Shown here: in pieces, positions 13,811 to 27,114 of the stretch | How positions within the stretch are numbered: position 1 is the first letter of the stretch | How the letters are laid out: every line of letters starts with the position of its first letter | Assembly (NCBI GenBank): GCA_025618425.1 | Contig: CM046832.1 | Location: forward strand, 27,470,675 to 27,534,674 | Origin: Heliocidaris tuberculata | Taxonomy: Eukaryota; Echinodermata; Echinoidea; Camarodonta; Echinometridae | Length of the DNA stretch: 64,000 nt | Direction of reading: 5' to 3' | Notes under the pieces: generated by a model | What the model was told of the DNA's origin: nothing | The model's input: only the letters and a program-made list of their open reading frames with translations | Databases searched by the model: none | Translations under genes and position numbers: made by a program

Positions 13811-15626
13811 ATAAAAAACTGTTTTCAAGTTATTTTCTGATATTCTTTACTATGATTTACTATGTGGCCATGTGGTGGTATTGTTGACGTACTATTTTCC
13901 CCATGTGGCCATGGTCATGTCGGTGAACCGTTTTAACCACACACTGAATCACAATCCCGCTATCTCCATTATTTTACCATTCTTGGAGCACCCTATTTCT
14001 CGTGTTTTTATACCCTACGCTGATTTTATTACAAAACTTTTGATTGCTACACAGTTTTTATATTTTACATCAGTCACGGCGATTATTATGATAATTATCA
14101 AGTTAAGTTATAGTGTTTTTTTGTTTCGTTATGACAACCTTCATAGACCATTAAACATGTTAAAATGAAGGGAAGGAAGTAAGAATAAGCAATACAATAC
14201 ACCGTTTATTAATGACCAGTGTTTTCAATATTTGTCATAAAATTACCTAGTTTAATACGATGAGGGAAATAACGGCGACGGCGACGACGATGACGATGAT
14301 GAAGATTGTGTTGTTCATCCATGTGAAAGACGTAGCGTTCCAGCTACCGCCTCGTGGATTAGAACAGCATCAACTTTCACATAACTCAAAAAATAGTTTT
14401 CCCATCTCCCTCGTGAAATTAAATAGTTTTATGCTATTCGACGTATTTTTCTACGTTTCTCATGCTTTTGCCCTTGCAATGGGCTTGAGCTAATATAAGC
14501 TACTGTGCATTGTAAAATTAAACACACTTTTTAAAGAATATTCTTTATTTTTTTAATGGAATACAAAGACATTCGTTCATGAGTAATTGATTACTGATTA
14601 TACAACGACAAAGGTTACAAACACTTACATATTCAAAATGGTCAGGGAAACCTCGTATTGAAAATTATCATTATTTTGTTGTGACTATGATCACCGAGGA
14701 TAGAGGTCCTCGTCGCATGCTCTGCTGGCCATTTTTTTTCCAAACCATCGAACTCAAAGTTCTCGCTCGCGTGCTTACCAATAGCTGAGCATGTATCCGG
14801 CTGTTATTGGGAGGAACCGAAAAGAAGCCATCATTTCCTTTGTTTCTAAACCGCCATTCAACATTCAAGGCCAAACCATTCTCTGTCAATTTCTTCCATT
14901 TTCGGAACAAAAAGAAGGCATTAAAAAGAGTACACTTCTTTGAAATGAAAATAGTCCGAAAACAAGTGGACAGCAATTCTTTGTACATAGTCCTAATCAC
15001 TGGAAAAAAATGGTGACGTGCCCTACTTTCTAATTCCTTCAAAGATTACAATTTGTTAATACCATTCACAAAATATATGTGCAAAATTTTGATAACATTA
15101 TGGACACTAACATATCTTGAAAACAACATATTTGTTTTATTGTCAAATTCTTTTATTCGATTCGTTGTGAATAAATTACCTACACTCGACCATATTATAT
15201 GAAACAATGTAAACCTGAACATATATTATGCTATAGTTACAACCAAAAAAAAAAAAACCAAAAAAAAACCACCACCACCAACAACAACAACAACTGAAGA
15301 GTTAATCAGTTTATACGTTTTATTTTCATTTTCATTCTTAAACGACACTAGTGCATACATATTAAGTACAAATAAGAATTTTAGGACTGCTCAGAAATAT
15401 ATAATCAGGGGCATGTATATGCTTATATATATAGCCATGTGTTTTTGTTTTTATTTGAATTTCAAATTTGCCCTTTGAAGATCAGCGATGTGATTTGAAT
15501 TTTGATTTACGTCTCCAGAAGTTAAAATCTTTAACTTAGCCTGCTTAGGACTATACAGAAGGAGCGAATTAACTCATTGTCTTGAATATACTGGCCCAAA
15601 GTATTTGAGTGAAACAATGATGATGG

Positions 15627-15629
<3 letters not shown>

Positions 15630-15660
<31 letters not shown>
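15630..15660. repeat. AAT trinucleotide repeat
   Basis: About ten AAT units, next to the CTAGTCA array. Confidence 0.95.
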
Positions 15661-15661
<1 letters not shown>

Positions 15662-15689
15662 TATAAGAAATATGAAGCACGTAAACTCT

Positions 15690-15885
15690 AAAAACGACTA
15701 GTCAAATATGACTAGAATCTAGTCAGGTTTGACTAGAATAACTATTCCCACGGGCACCTGAACTATATTCTAGTCAAAACTACCAGATTCGGGTTTAAAG
15801 TGAACAGAATCCTAGTCAAAATTAACAGAGTCCTATAGTAAAAATGAACATAATCCTAGTCAGAGTGACTAGAATCTGATTAAGA
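15690..15885. repeat. CTAGTCA motif array
   Basis: Units of about 26 bp with the core aatcCTAGTCAaaa occur several times on the + strand. They also occur in inverted form (TGACTAGAAT) at both ends of the block, giving a palindromic cluster. It follows an AAT microsatellite (15630-15660). Confidence 0.6.
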
Positions 15886-18800
15886 AAAATGTGAACAGGC
15901 CATCTGGTCAAAAAAGTGATTAGATGTTTTTTTTTAGAGTGTAGCGTGACGATATCTTTAAAAAGAATGCTTACTGTTTCATCATGGTAATATTTAGTAA
16001 AGAAGTTTACAAAATTATATAATGCCGCTTTTGCAAGCATCTTTTCCAAATAATATATATAAAGACGTATGCTGTGGACCAGTCGGTGTACATGTTATCC
16101 TACGACCCAGTGCGATAATCTTTCACCGGTACATCTGCACCTCCACTATTTTAATTGGGGTTTGTTTTCAAACTTTCAACGCCACGGTCGTTACCATACC
16201 GCTCAAACGACAAAACACCCCACGTTGTACGCCACATTACATTCACGTGTGACATATATGTGTGTGTGGTCAGTTTATTTGGGTTTGGCTACATGAATGA
16301 GTTGTATTGAGGAAATAACCATGAAGATGTAAATATGGACGTCCTCAGAGTGCTAATAAATTTCTCGGTTTCTTCTCTCTCAGCTGCGCAAGCCAGCTGG
16401 CCCGATACATCATCATTACGATCGGTTTAGTTCAGGCTGCTTTGCCAAAATACCTCGTTTTGTATATATAGGTTAAAAGGACTTTCTGCCTTTTGAAAAT
16501 ATCGTTAGTGACATGATTGGCTGTTATATAAGCACAATTAAATAAAGAGATAAATTTCTTGTAATTTTCTGACCCCCAATGATTTTGAGATGAAAATGTA
16601 GGCAGGTTTCATAGAAGATTTATATAGGGTGTAACCGCGTTTTATTTGTTTGCTTTGCACAGTATTGTATTTCTGTTCCTATATAAGTATAGTAGTCCCC
16701 AATAACTTCAAGCTACAAATCAAATTAAAGGTATTGATGGACATTTTTGGGATGTCAATTGATCAATGTTCAAAGGGGGGGGGGGGGGGGGAGAAAAAAA
16801 AAATCAATTTTCATTTTCAATAAGAATGAGAAGAATTCTATTCATACAAAATAGATACTTTAAAACCGTTTTCGTAACCAGACTACCAGAGGAGTATAGT
16901 TTCATAGAAATTCAAAACGATCATTGTTACCATCGATATAAATTGTTTTCCAACAACATTTGGACAAATATTTCAACCTGTACTTTATAGGGGCTTATCT
17001 TCAAAGGCTCTCAAGTACGTAAAGGGCGTATGAAATAATTATGATCGATGTTTTTTCACTTTGATTATCCCGACGCGATAAGATATTAATATCGGTTAAT
17101 CAATTTGTTTTGAATACCAAAATCAAAGCATCAGAAAAAAAATCTTTGAATTCCATTTTCAGGGTTATTATTTGATTTAGTCGGAAGTGATTTTTCTTTT
17201 TAAATCTTGATATTGCATAACAACTGATTTTATATATACATATGTACATCAAAACTAGATCGACATTATCGAGGATGATAGTTTGGAAAGTGTCTAGCTA
17301 CTTCTTTTATGAGTTATGACATCATAACGTCATGACTTTATTTTAAAAGTTGAAACGAGGGAGAAAGGGTTTCGACTGTGTATTTTGGAACGTTTTTTTT
17401 TTTTTCTTTTAGTCGTGGCCGCATTTCGTTCCCTACTGGCACTGCGGGTAGAAGCAGCTGAAATGCTGAATGTTGTTGAAATTTGAATGTTCAGTGTTGT
17501 AAGAAGGCCTGTAGTTATGGGGCAATAGGAGAAAGGTAAGTGGGTTACAGACATCGGATACATAGACAAAAAATCTTGGACATCTTCTTTCTGTAACACT
17601 ATCTATTTTCTGCTGGCCTGGACCCTCGTGCCACAGTATTTGTTTTCAATACAAACAATTATGCACATACAATACCCGTCTCATACTCGCACCCATTCAC
17701 CAATATAGCCTCCTGCAATAATATACTTATACAATAGGGGAAAAGAGAGAAATATTTCACATGTTGATAATCAGCCGGTCGTTTTGAGGACACCATATAG
17801 GAATTTTGTTCCCCTTTTGTCTGTTGTCAATAACTAAGACTGGCAAAGCCCCTTTAATGTAAAGGAAAATTTTCATCATATTTGATTTGCCAAATTGATT
17901 TCTGTAAATGTCTTCTTGAACGAGAATGTTTAACATAGGTTAGACCGTGACATATTTGCTTTTATAAACCATTTAAATAAAATGAAATTGGTGTAAAATC
18001 ATAATCCTGTACGTATTAAGTCTTTCCTCAATTGATCGATACAGAATTTACACCTCAAATAAATGTTAGTATTAGATATAATAAGAGAAATATGATTTAG
18101 TCACGCGCTGTGATTTTATGCATTTTACAATGGCGTTCCTTATACGTTACGTGTGTTCAATTCATCTACACCCCTCTCAGAATGGGCGTGACTTCTTTAT
18201 ATGGGGAAAACCGAGAATGAAATAACACAATTACACCACGTGGTAGAAAAATCAATTTTTGTTTGTCACATCGAGCGAAGCCCCCTTCCGGAAATCCCCA
18301 AGGTTGATGATGTAAACAACGTCCCCATAGGGGTCTGCCCCTTCTATTTTATTACTTTTTTGTCCTGTTTACAGAAACAAATAAAGAGGGGGAGGAGAAG
18401 AATGTAGGCTCTTAAATGTAGGCTTTCACCACAATAATCTTCATTGACTCACGTGGTCAATTTTAACACGCGCATTCATCCCCTTATTTAGTGTTATTTT
18501 GTTTCCATGGGGGTCCTCCATCAAAACAAACAAACAAACAGAACAAAACATATTACACAAAATTATATAGATACAAAATCGAAATATTGCAGTCATAGAG
18601 AATTGAATTTGATAAATTCATTGGAAGAAATAAACTTACAGGCCCATGTTACTTTTTCATTTACGATTTCGTCATCGCATTTTATAATTCCGGCTAGCAT
18701 TTCATTCCCTTAGATATACTCCATTGTACGGCAAGGGCGTTTTTATTTTTTGACGCTTTAGTCTGTTTTCGTCCAGTTTTCTACTTGAATATTATCATTA

Positions 18801-19240
18801 TATCAGAATTTTCATAGACATGCACTTTGATATATCCCCGTGGTTATAAATTTTGGCATATGGTTTCCGGCGGGCTCGTAAATCCGGAGTTGGTCGCGCA
18901 CTAAGCCCCGCGTCTATCAACTCCCCCGATCTCACGTAGATCAACACACTCTGAGACGAGGCAGACGAGATCACTAGTGGGAGAAAATTCCAGATTGTAT
19001 CAACTGAAAATACTAAAAATCAAATAGATTTTGGTAAACAAACCAACATCACAGAAAAAAGATGCACCACTTTAACTTTCTCTGTCGTACTTAGATTCTT
19101 TCTATTAAGGTTCCAGAGAAGAAAGACATTCATAGATGCTTATAAAATGCATCTTTTCAATTGTATTTTAAAACATGACTGATTCATACAAGATTCACGA
19201 TAACATTCTGCTCTTTAATTGTAACGCAACGTAACTGAAC

Positions 19241-19259
19241 AAAAAAAAAAAAAAAAAAC

Positions 19260-19297
<38 letters not shown>

Positions 19298-19317
19298 AAA
19301 AAAACAAAAAACAAAAA
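19241..19317. repeat. A run and CA microsatellite
   Basis: An 18-base A run, a (CA)n block of about 36 bp, then A-rich sequence with single C interruptions. Confidence 0.95.
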
Positions 19318-20230
19318 ACTGTAACATGTAAATAGGAACGATTTATTCCACATACAATAGCTATAGCTAGTCACTAGTTTGCCTTTTTATGCGTCGCAAA
19401 CTTTCAATGCCCAACAATAATTGTGTAAGAATATTGCAAAATTATTACATTTTTATCAAGTTGAAATATTATGCATTAGTCACTGATGTTATATCAGTAA
19501 GAAATGCTGATATCGTAAGCGAATAATCATGCTCATTCTGTTCTTAATTGATTTTAACAGATGACTGAAACGTCTTCTAATCGAATATTAAATCATATGA
19601 TACTCTAAAAAATTAGCTGATCATTCGGGCCTAAACCGAACGATGAATAAATGGGACTGCAATAGAAAAGTAACTTGTCAACATATCTTGAAATGGAAAC
19701 TAAGAAGAAATATTATAATCCATTGATACAAACTATTTTATTCCTTTTTTGCTGCTGAGACAGGCCCTTACACTTTTACATGTTATAATAAACCTTTTTA
19801 ATTTTTTTTTTCGTATGCCAGCCATGTGTGAATAAGAGAAGCGAATTCACAAGAAGGCGGAACACACCACACTAAGCCATCTTGAAGTCCACAGACTTGT
19901 ATTTCGCCAAATGTGAACTGAATCGGGCTAAAGAGATTTGGTTTTAGAGTTAGGACTGGTGATATATTGACGGTTTGTGTTTCGTGATGAAAGCCTGTGG
20001 AAAATATGAAATCGAAAATAGAGTGCTGATATCTTTATACAACTTGACCTTTCTCTTAAACTAGATTATTTCAGGCCATAAAGAAGTGACAGACTTATGT
20101 GACGTATACTGGGCTGCTCAGTAATGTCGGTAATCTTATTTACAAAATGAATGAGGAAAAATTAAGATTCTGTTTATTCGAATGAATTATCGAGGTCTAT
20201 ATTGATTACAATATATCATACGCATACATA

Positions 20231-20540
20231 TTATCATGATTATAGTATATATGTGATTAGTTGTAAATTTTCAGAAACATATATTTCCATGGCAAATATA
20301 TGCAAAATGTTGCAGAAGATGATAGCTAACTTTAGCATATATAATTTTTCGTCCCAGGTATTTATTGAATGAACGAGTCTGTTTAAATGAAATATCTATT
20401 ATCATGATTATAATCTGTATGTGATTAGTGTAAATTTTCAGAAACATATATTTCCATGGCAAATGTCTGCAAAATGTCGCAAAAGATCATAGCAAATTTT
20501 AGCAAAGTATAATTTGTCGTCCCATGCAGGTATTCATTGA
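20231..20540. repeat. Tandem duplication, period 168 bp
   Basis: Two copies (20231-20368 and 20399-20540) share ttatcatgattataa/g, gtaaattttcagaaacatat, atttccatggcaaat and cgtccca. They differ by scattered substitutions. No coding frame. Confidence 0.7.
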
Positions 20541-21696
20541 TTTTCCCTTAACTTTTATTATGCGATGAAATACTCTGTAAGATGAAAAGTCGAGTTGACA
20601 GTTTACTCCGAATAGTAAAACTTGCGAACTTTTATGGAATGGTAATTTCACCCACTGAATCTACCTTAAAACGTACGGGTGTATATAACCACAACCTGCA
20701 TCTTTTGAAAAGTTAGTGTTTCCAGGATAAATCATTTTTTTTTAAATGATTGTGTTCCATATACCAGGCATGAATGCTCCTTATCTACCTCCTAAAACTT
20801 CTCTTTTATTACTATATTAAGCCCATATTTCTCTATAATAATGATATGCGTTATGAAAGCAACGTTCATTTATTGGTATACTAAGGACAGGCTACTGAAG
20901 GAACTTTTTTTGTTGTTGTTTTGGTTCATTTTAAAGCCAGATGAAGATGAAGCAAGAGATTCACACGTTGTTAAAGACTTGTGCATAATTGATGATATCA
21001 GTCTTCAAGTCATTTTTCTACGGGATATCAGAGATTTACTATAATTGATAACACATCTGCAAGTCTGCGCCCCTCGAACAGGGGTTCCAATGGTTCCGTT
21101 TGATTTTATGCAGTTTGATCATAAGATACGTTCACATGGCTTATTTGGATCAAAGGCGTTGTGAAAATTATAGTAAGGGACATGAATACGAATAAAATAT
21201 TGATCTCTCAATAATATTGATGACTTAAATGATAAATAGAAGCTCCCTTACTTATATTAAGATTAAAACTCATGGGGGATGACATAGAATATCAATTTTT
21301 TTCCCCGAAAATCAAAATTAATTAGCCTTACATCATGCTGCATGAACGCATTTATACTTCGGCACAAATGAAACTTAACGAAATCGCAGCATTTCGCATG
21401 CAATCACGTATTATTGTAAGAAAGTCGTTTTAAAATGCCAAAAATAAAGAAAAGAGAGGAAACTACCCTAACGTTCAAAATCAAAATCAACTCGTGGCCG
21501 AATATTGCCATATATATATATATTTCGTGATTGGTCGACTTTTCAAAACCAACTTCACCAACCAAACTGATAGGAAAATAATTTAATAAAAATGAAAATC
21601 CTCATTTATTTAGCTGAGCCGGAGTTGGGAAAACTAGGATTGTACGTGTGAATTTCATTGTGACCTGAACCTTTTTTTGTTCTTAAAGACGAACTA

Positions 21697-22279
21697 TTTT
21701 CACCAAGATGAAAACCGTAGGAATTAGTCTGACAACCTTTGGCGCCGCCTCCATAATTCGTTAATTCCTCCACCGCTTTCCCATATTTTTCTAATTAAAT
21801 TTCATTTTTTGGTCCCATAATTTTGTTTGTTGCGTGGAAGTCAAATGTGATGGGTGCAGGCGTTACACTTTTTCGACGTTTTAAGTTTCTCTATCTGATT
21901 TGATTTTTCGTAAGCTCACCAAAGTCTAAGGAACCTTACATGACTAAGCATTTCGTTATGGCTGATTTGTCAAAACACTATCGTACTTAATTATGATGCA
22001 TTAACTTAAAAATGGTTGTCACGTGACCTAGACTTCACCACGTGATTCATCATGTGCATGAATGGATAGATTAGACAATCAATTTTTCACCGGAATCAAA
22101 TGCAAATTTACCAGAAGGAAGAGAAGAACTGACATACCTTGTTTCCGCGCTCATAATTCGTTAATTCATCCACAAGAAAATTTCCGAAAATAATCTAATT
22201 AAGTATTTCATTTTTTGGCTGTGTTTAATTATAAAGTACTTTATCACGTTGACAAGTCAAGCTGGATGGGTGCAGGCGT
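21697..22279. repeat. Duplicated non-coding block rich in TAATT motifs
   Basis: Copies at 21697-21863 and 22084-22279 both run ttttcacc, then ctcataattcgttaattc (ccataattc in copy 1), ctaatta, tttcattttttgg and gatgggtgcaggcgt, in the same order and orientation. The shared motifs are spaced differently, so the copies are old. Confidence 0.6.
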
Positions 22280-22322
22280 GTAGACTATAGGCTACCTGCC
22301 ATCGTACATAACCATGTTTAAA

Positions 22323-22801
22323 GGGAAAGTTCACCGAAGATTACTTGGGTTTAAAAAATGCACTAAAAATAAAGTAAAATATTGGCGCAAGTTTGGACAA
22401 AATCCGTAAAGAATAATGGAGTTATGGACTTTTGAAGTTTTTATTTTGTGACGTCACATGCGAGCAGCTCCTCCATTATGTAATATGATAAATATTCCAT
22501 AAAATCAATTTTTTCTCAGAAATTTAGAATATTTTCGTCTGTGCATTTGATGTATTGTCAGAAAGTTATTCAATACTTGTTTCTGCGCTCGAAAAATATT
22601 AATATCTTGGAACAAGAAAAAAAATGCGAATATATAATATTTATTAATTATAATCAGCTGCTCGCATGTGACGTCACAAATCCAAAACTTTAAGTACGCA
22701 TAACTCTTTTATTATTTGACCGATTTTTATCAAACCTTGCCAATATTTTTCTTTATTTTTTCTGCATTTTTTAAACTCGAGTAAACTTCAGGGTAACTTT
22801 T
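22323..22801. mobile_element. Foldback MITE with 11-bp flanking direct repeat
   Basis: The left arm starts gggaaagttcacc and the right arm is its imperfect complement ending ggtaactttt. Each arm is about 165 bp and ends in gtgacgtcacatgcgagcag near the centre. ccatgtttaaa is repeated directly at 22312-22322 and 22802-22812, consistent with a target-site duplication of at least 8 bp. No coding capacity. It lies in Mox intron 1. Confidence 0.7.
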
Positions 22802-23708
22802 CCATGTTTAAAAGGTCGTTCATGATATCCCAGGGTGCACGTCATATAACTTATGTTTTAAGATATTTTTATCATTGAAAAAACCCCGAATGATATGCAT
22901 AGTATGGCTTCCGAACGAAAATAGTAGAAATACCTCATTTAGTTGAATGCTAATCGAAAATAGTCAAAGTACGTCATTTAGCTGATCTCTGTGATCTTAA
23001 TTCCAAACTCATTTAGTCAAACGCTGCATATTTATAATTTTAACATGTTAAAAGTAACGTAGAGTCGACTCGTGACAGTCCAAAACACATTAAGATCAAC
23101 ATGCATTCCATTTGATCTTAATTTTTTTTTTCAGTTGGGAAGACTTAACCTCGTAAAGTCATAATTAAAAAACGATAAGGTCTGAAGACTTTTGAAATAC
23201 TTATTCTGAGCAAAAATACCAAACTTAAATAGTTTTTCTTGAAATACTATTAATAGAAACACTTTGAATCTCTGACCGTACGAAATCTAATACACGATCA
23301 TGTAAAAGTACAGTAAAGGAATAAAGATAATGAACTATCACTTTCTTTGAATTTCTTTCCTGTATTTGTGATTGAAAGGAGAAAGTAAGAGAAAGGGAAG
23401 AAGGGATATAATGAAAGAGAAGGTGAGATAGAGATTTGTCCAGAATGCAGAGAATTATGCTGATTACAGGTCGTAGGTCATGTCATGTAAGAGAGAAATG
23501 ACCTAAAGGTCAAGTTCACTTCCAGTGGGTCATTACGCACTCACACCGCGAATCAACAACGGAAAGTTGAGAACTATGATTAAAATTCCACAAGTATACT
23601 ACATCCTATAGGCTCTTGCGTACCTAAATACCAGCACTTTGATTACTGGAATGTAATTCACCATAGTTATTGGGGTTAGTATGGGTGATACGGAAATGAG
23701 GGTCAATA

Positions 23709-23825
<117 letters not shown>

Positions 23826-23895
23826 AAGAAATGTTCCTCGAACACAACACTGGTGGTCACTCATAGTTGTTTTAGTGGAAGGCATATATTTCTTT

Positions 23896-23897
<2 letters not shown>

Positions 23898-23945
<48 letters not shown>
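23898..23945. repeat. (AT)24 microsatellite
   Basis: 48 bp of uninterrupted alternating AT, close to the larger tract. Confidence 0.95.
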
Positions 23946-23947
<2 letters not shown>

Positions 23948-24417
23948 GCAAAATTTGAAGAAAAAAAATTACTAGGGCGACATTCTTCTATTTTTCTTGA
24001 CTGTTTAAGACAAATATTGAAAAACTTACCTGTTTATGGATTTTTGTTATCAATTATCAGCATTATCAGGCTACTAGCTGTTGTGTTCGTGATAAATGAA
24101 TTTCCCTAAACTAAATAGAAAATGGTACAAATATCAAAGAATATGATATATTTTCTCCAAATTGATTGATTTTCACATTGGCGTAAATACACAAGAGAGC
24201 TGACGTCTTTGTCCGAATACCTCAGTTTCTAAATTTTTAGAGCGAGCGAAGCAAGAGAATAGGAATTTTCGACACTTTAATTTCACGTTTGTAATGACGT
24301 AATATTATACTGTTGGTACATTCTATATCCATTCCATTATGGCGTAATTTTGTCTTTGAAATAATCAGGTCCCTGTATATATAAAGATTTATGATCGACC
24401 CGGTTTGATCGCAGGTC

Positions 24418-25011
24418 CTTCAAGGGCAATCCAACCTTGGTAATAAGATGATTTGTGTGAAAGCAGAAAATTAAGAAAAACAGGATGGTGAAAGTTTGAA
24501 AGAAATCGGACAAGGACTAAGAAAGTTATGGATGTTTGAAAAATGAGATCACTACATCTATGCGAATCTCAAATTGGCAATTTAGTGAGTCAATTGTGAC
24601 ATTTTTGTGGACAACTCTCCCATTTGTCGACACAAAAATATCATTAATTTGCGGTTTTCTTCGAGGCGATTTTACCCTCGGGGAAGTACTCAAAATATCT
24701 TGGAGATAGCATATTGCTATAGGTCCTCATGAACGAAAAGATCCTACCGAGTAATGCATTTAAAAAAAAAAGGTGACATTTTAGTCATTTTGTGTGTTAG
24801 AGCGAATGGGGGAGTTGTCCACAGCTACATCACAGTGACATTACCTATTCGGCCAATTTGAAATTCCAAATGCATAGTGATTACAACTTTCAAAAATTCA
24901 TAACTTTCTTATTGCTTGTCCGATTTCGGTCAAACTTTCACCAATCTGCTTCTATGATTTTTCCTCTGTCTTTCAAGGCAACTTGCTATTAAGGTTGGAT
25001 TTCCCTTTAAG
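24418..25011. mobile_element. Long inverted-repeat (foldback) element
   Basis: The left end cttcaagggcaatccaacct and the right end, the complement of cttaaagggaaatccaacct, match. Similarity between the two strands continues for about 230 bp to the gtggacaactc(t/c)ccca region. The spacer is about 100-130 bp and AT-rich. There is no transposase frame and no clear target duplication. It is a different family from 22323-22801, although both use a similar gene-free palindromic plan. Confidence 0.65.
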
Positions 25012-25632
25012 TAAATCGCAAACTTGTAAACTTCTTACTCCTAACTCTTTGGTACAGAGTTGCAGTTGATATGAAATTACGATCAATTTAAATCAACCCT
25101 AACTATTTGTAGAAATTACAAAGAGACTAAATATTGGTAGCCTCGAAATTCTTGGGGGGGGGGGGGGGGTGGGGAGCCTCTTCCCCTGCTGCTTAGTCAA
25201 GTGCTTTCTAATAAATCTCCAGCTTCATCTCTAGCATCATCATCAAACATGTCAAATGTATCCGAGTCATTTCAAAACTTAAAAAGTCTATAGCTTGATT
25301 CAGGTTTGATCTCCATTTTAACCTTTTTGGATGGTAAGTAATTTGATTGTCTTTTTAAAACTGGTTAATCTCAAGGAAATCCAACCGAAATCGGCTGTTT
25401 GATATGGCAGGATCAGTAACTTCTTGCTTCAAATCTCTATCGGTCTCTTTCCCAATATTTTTTGAATGTCATGATGCATCCCTGCCTCTTTTTTTCTGTT
25501 CGAGTCCTTTGTAGGATATTACCCCCCCCCCCCCATCTCTCTCTCTCTCTCTCATCCCTCTTTCCACATTCCTCGCTTCGTCTGTTCCTTTCTCAATCTT
25601 AGCTTCTATATTTCAGGGTATCCTCCGCCTCT

Positions 25633-25957
25633 CCCTGCCGGAAAGAACACAGTGTCCCACAGTATGTTCACAGTGTGTTCACAGTGTGTTTACATAGTCG
25701 ACTCTGTAACGATGTGATTCACAATGTTAAAAAGCTCGAATTTAGCAGAGTGAAGATGATTTCACACTGTGGACTATTCCACAGTGTGGTTTACTACAGA
25801 GTGTTCACATAGTGATGTTCGATTTCACAGTGTGAATTTACCTGCTCACAATTAATTCACAATTTTAAAACGCTCGAATTTAAGAGTGTAAAGATGATTT
25901 CACACTGTGTTTCACAATGTGAACACACTGTGAGACACTGTGTTTTTTGCGGCAGGG
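25633..25957. mobile_element. Foldback element built of CACAGTGTG palindromes
   Basis: The terminal inverted repeats of about 45 bp are nearly identical (CCCTGCCGGAAAGAACACAG against CCCTGCCGCAAAAAACACAG). The interior carries many CACAGTGTG/CACACTGTG copies. A 56-bp direct repeat lies 138 bp apart (25716-25771 and 25854-25909) around gctcgaattta and gatgatttcacactgtg. No open frame. A CT/CA/CG microsatellite follows directly. Confidence 0.6.
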
Positions 25958-25965
25958 CTGCCCCC

Positions 25966-26010
25966 CTCTCTCTCTCTCCCACACACACGCACACACACGC
26001 GCGCGCGCGC
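25966..26010. repeat. CT/CA/CG composite microsatellite
   Basis: (CT)n, then (CA)n, then about six CG units. Alternating CG/CA purine-pyrimidine sequence can adopt Z-DNA. Confidence 0.9.
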
Positions 26011-26775
26011 ATTCACACACAGAGTTTGTGGGCACATTACTACGTTGTTAGGATGGATCACATACTACACTTTCTTGTACCTGTTATTAAAGTTGTTCCT
26101 CTCAAAACAACAAATTATCTCCTCTTGATTTTTTTGGTTATGAATCTGTAATATAAAGTATGGTCTAAAGACTATTGACCACTCTGTCTTCAACCTTGCT
26201 TTATGTCCTGTTCATCAACCTCACCTGTTATTTCGTTCTCCATCTGTTTCTCCATTTACAATTGTCTTCATTCACCATGAAGGAACATGAAAATCCACTT
26301 GATGGATAATTCACTATTATTTATTTAAGGATGTAAAAGCCATATTTACAAGGACTCGTATTTTCAAGAGCCTATTTTTGGCACACGTGTTTCTTTTTGA
26401 ATTCTTTTGAATTCAGAACACAGAGTGCGGAAGACAAAAGATTGAAAGACTTCAAGGTGTATCATCTTTGTCACCGAGATTTTATTTCCTTGAGGCGTTA
26501 TAGCTCATCATTTCGTAGAAAGAAATTGATCTGATTTTGTTTTATTTTTGTTTTCTTCAAAACAGTCCTACACATTTATGATTCATTTGAAGAGCTCATA
26601 TCACATTGGATGCTATTGCTGGAGCTAAATCTTAGTACAAATTATTTTTACGTTTGTAATGTTATAATGAAAGCTGAAAGCAATATTTCGATACTAGATT
26701 GGTTTATATTGAAATGGACAGAATTATACAAAGGTGCATGAGATAAAGAAAGAGGGGACGAGAAAGAAAGAGGGC

Positions 26776-26777
<2 letters not shown>

Positions 26778-26820
<43 letters not shown>
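26778..26820. repeat. GA microsatellite
   Basis: Uninterrupted (GA)n, with imperfect purine repeats on both sides. Confidence 0.95.
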
Positions 26821-26831
<11 letters not shown>

Positions 26832-27114
26832 AGGAGAGGAGGGTGAATTTTATGAACATTTTTTCTCCCTTCAAATCAGGTCATATGAATTTGAGATTCA
26901 TGTTTGAAGAGAAGATCCTAACAACCAGAGGAATTTGTTAAGTACTCGGTGGCTCAATAGGGGAGACTGGCTGATAGAATGAGAGATTAAAATAGAAATA
27001 GATAAATGGATTGAACTAGAAATAGAAATATATATTTAGAGATAGACAGATCAAGGAGTTTTTGGATAGACAGAGAGAAACAGGGATAAATATATATATA
27101 TATATATATATATA

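Noticed and set aside
14671..15042. 123-residue - strand open frame in Mox intron 1
   Set aside because: No recognisable domain, no splice or start context, and the opposite strand is also open; kept only as a low-probability ORF.
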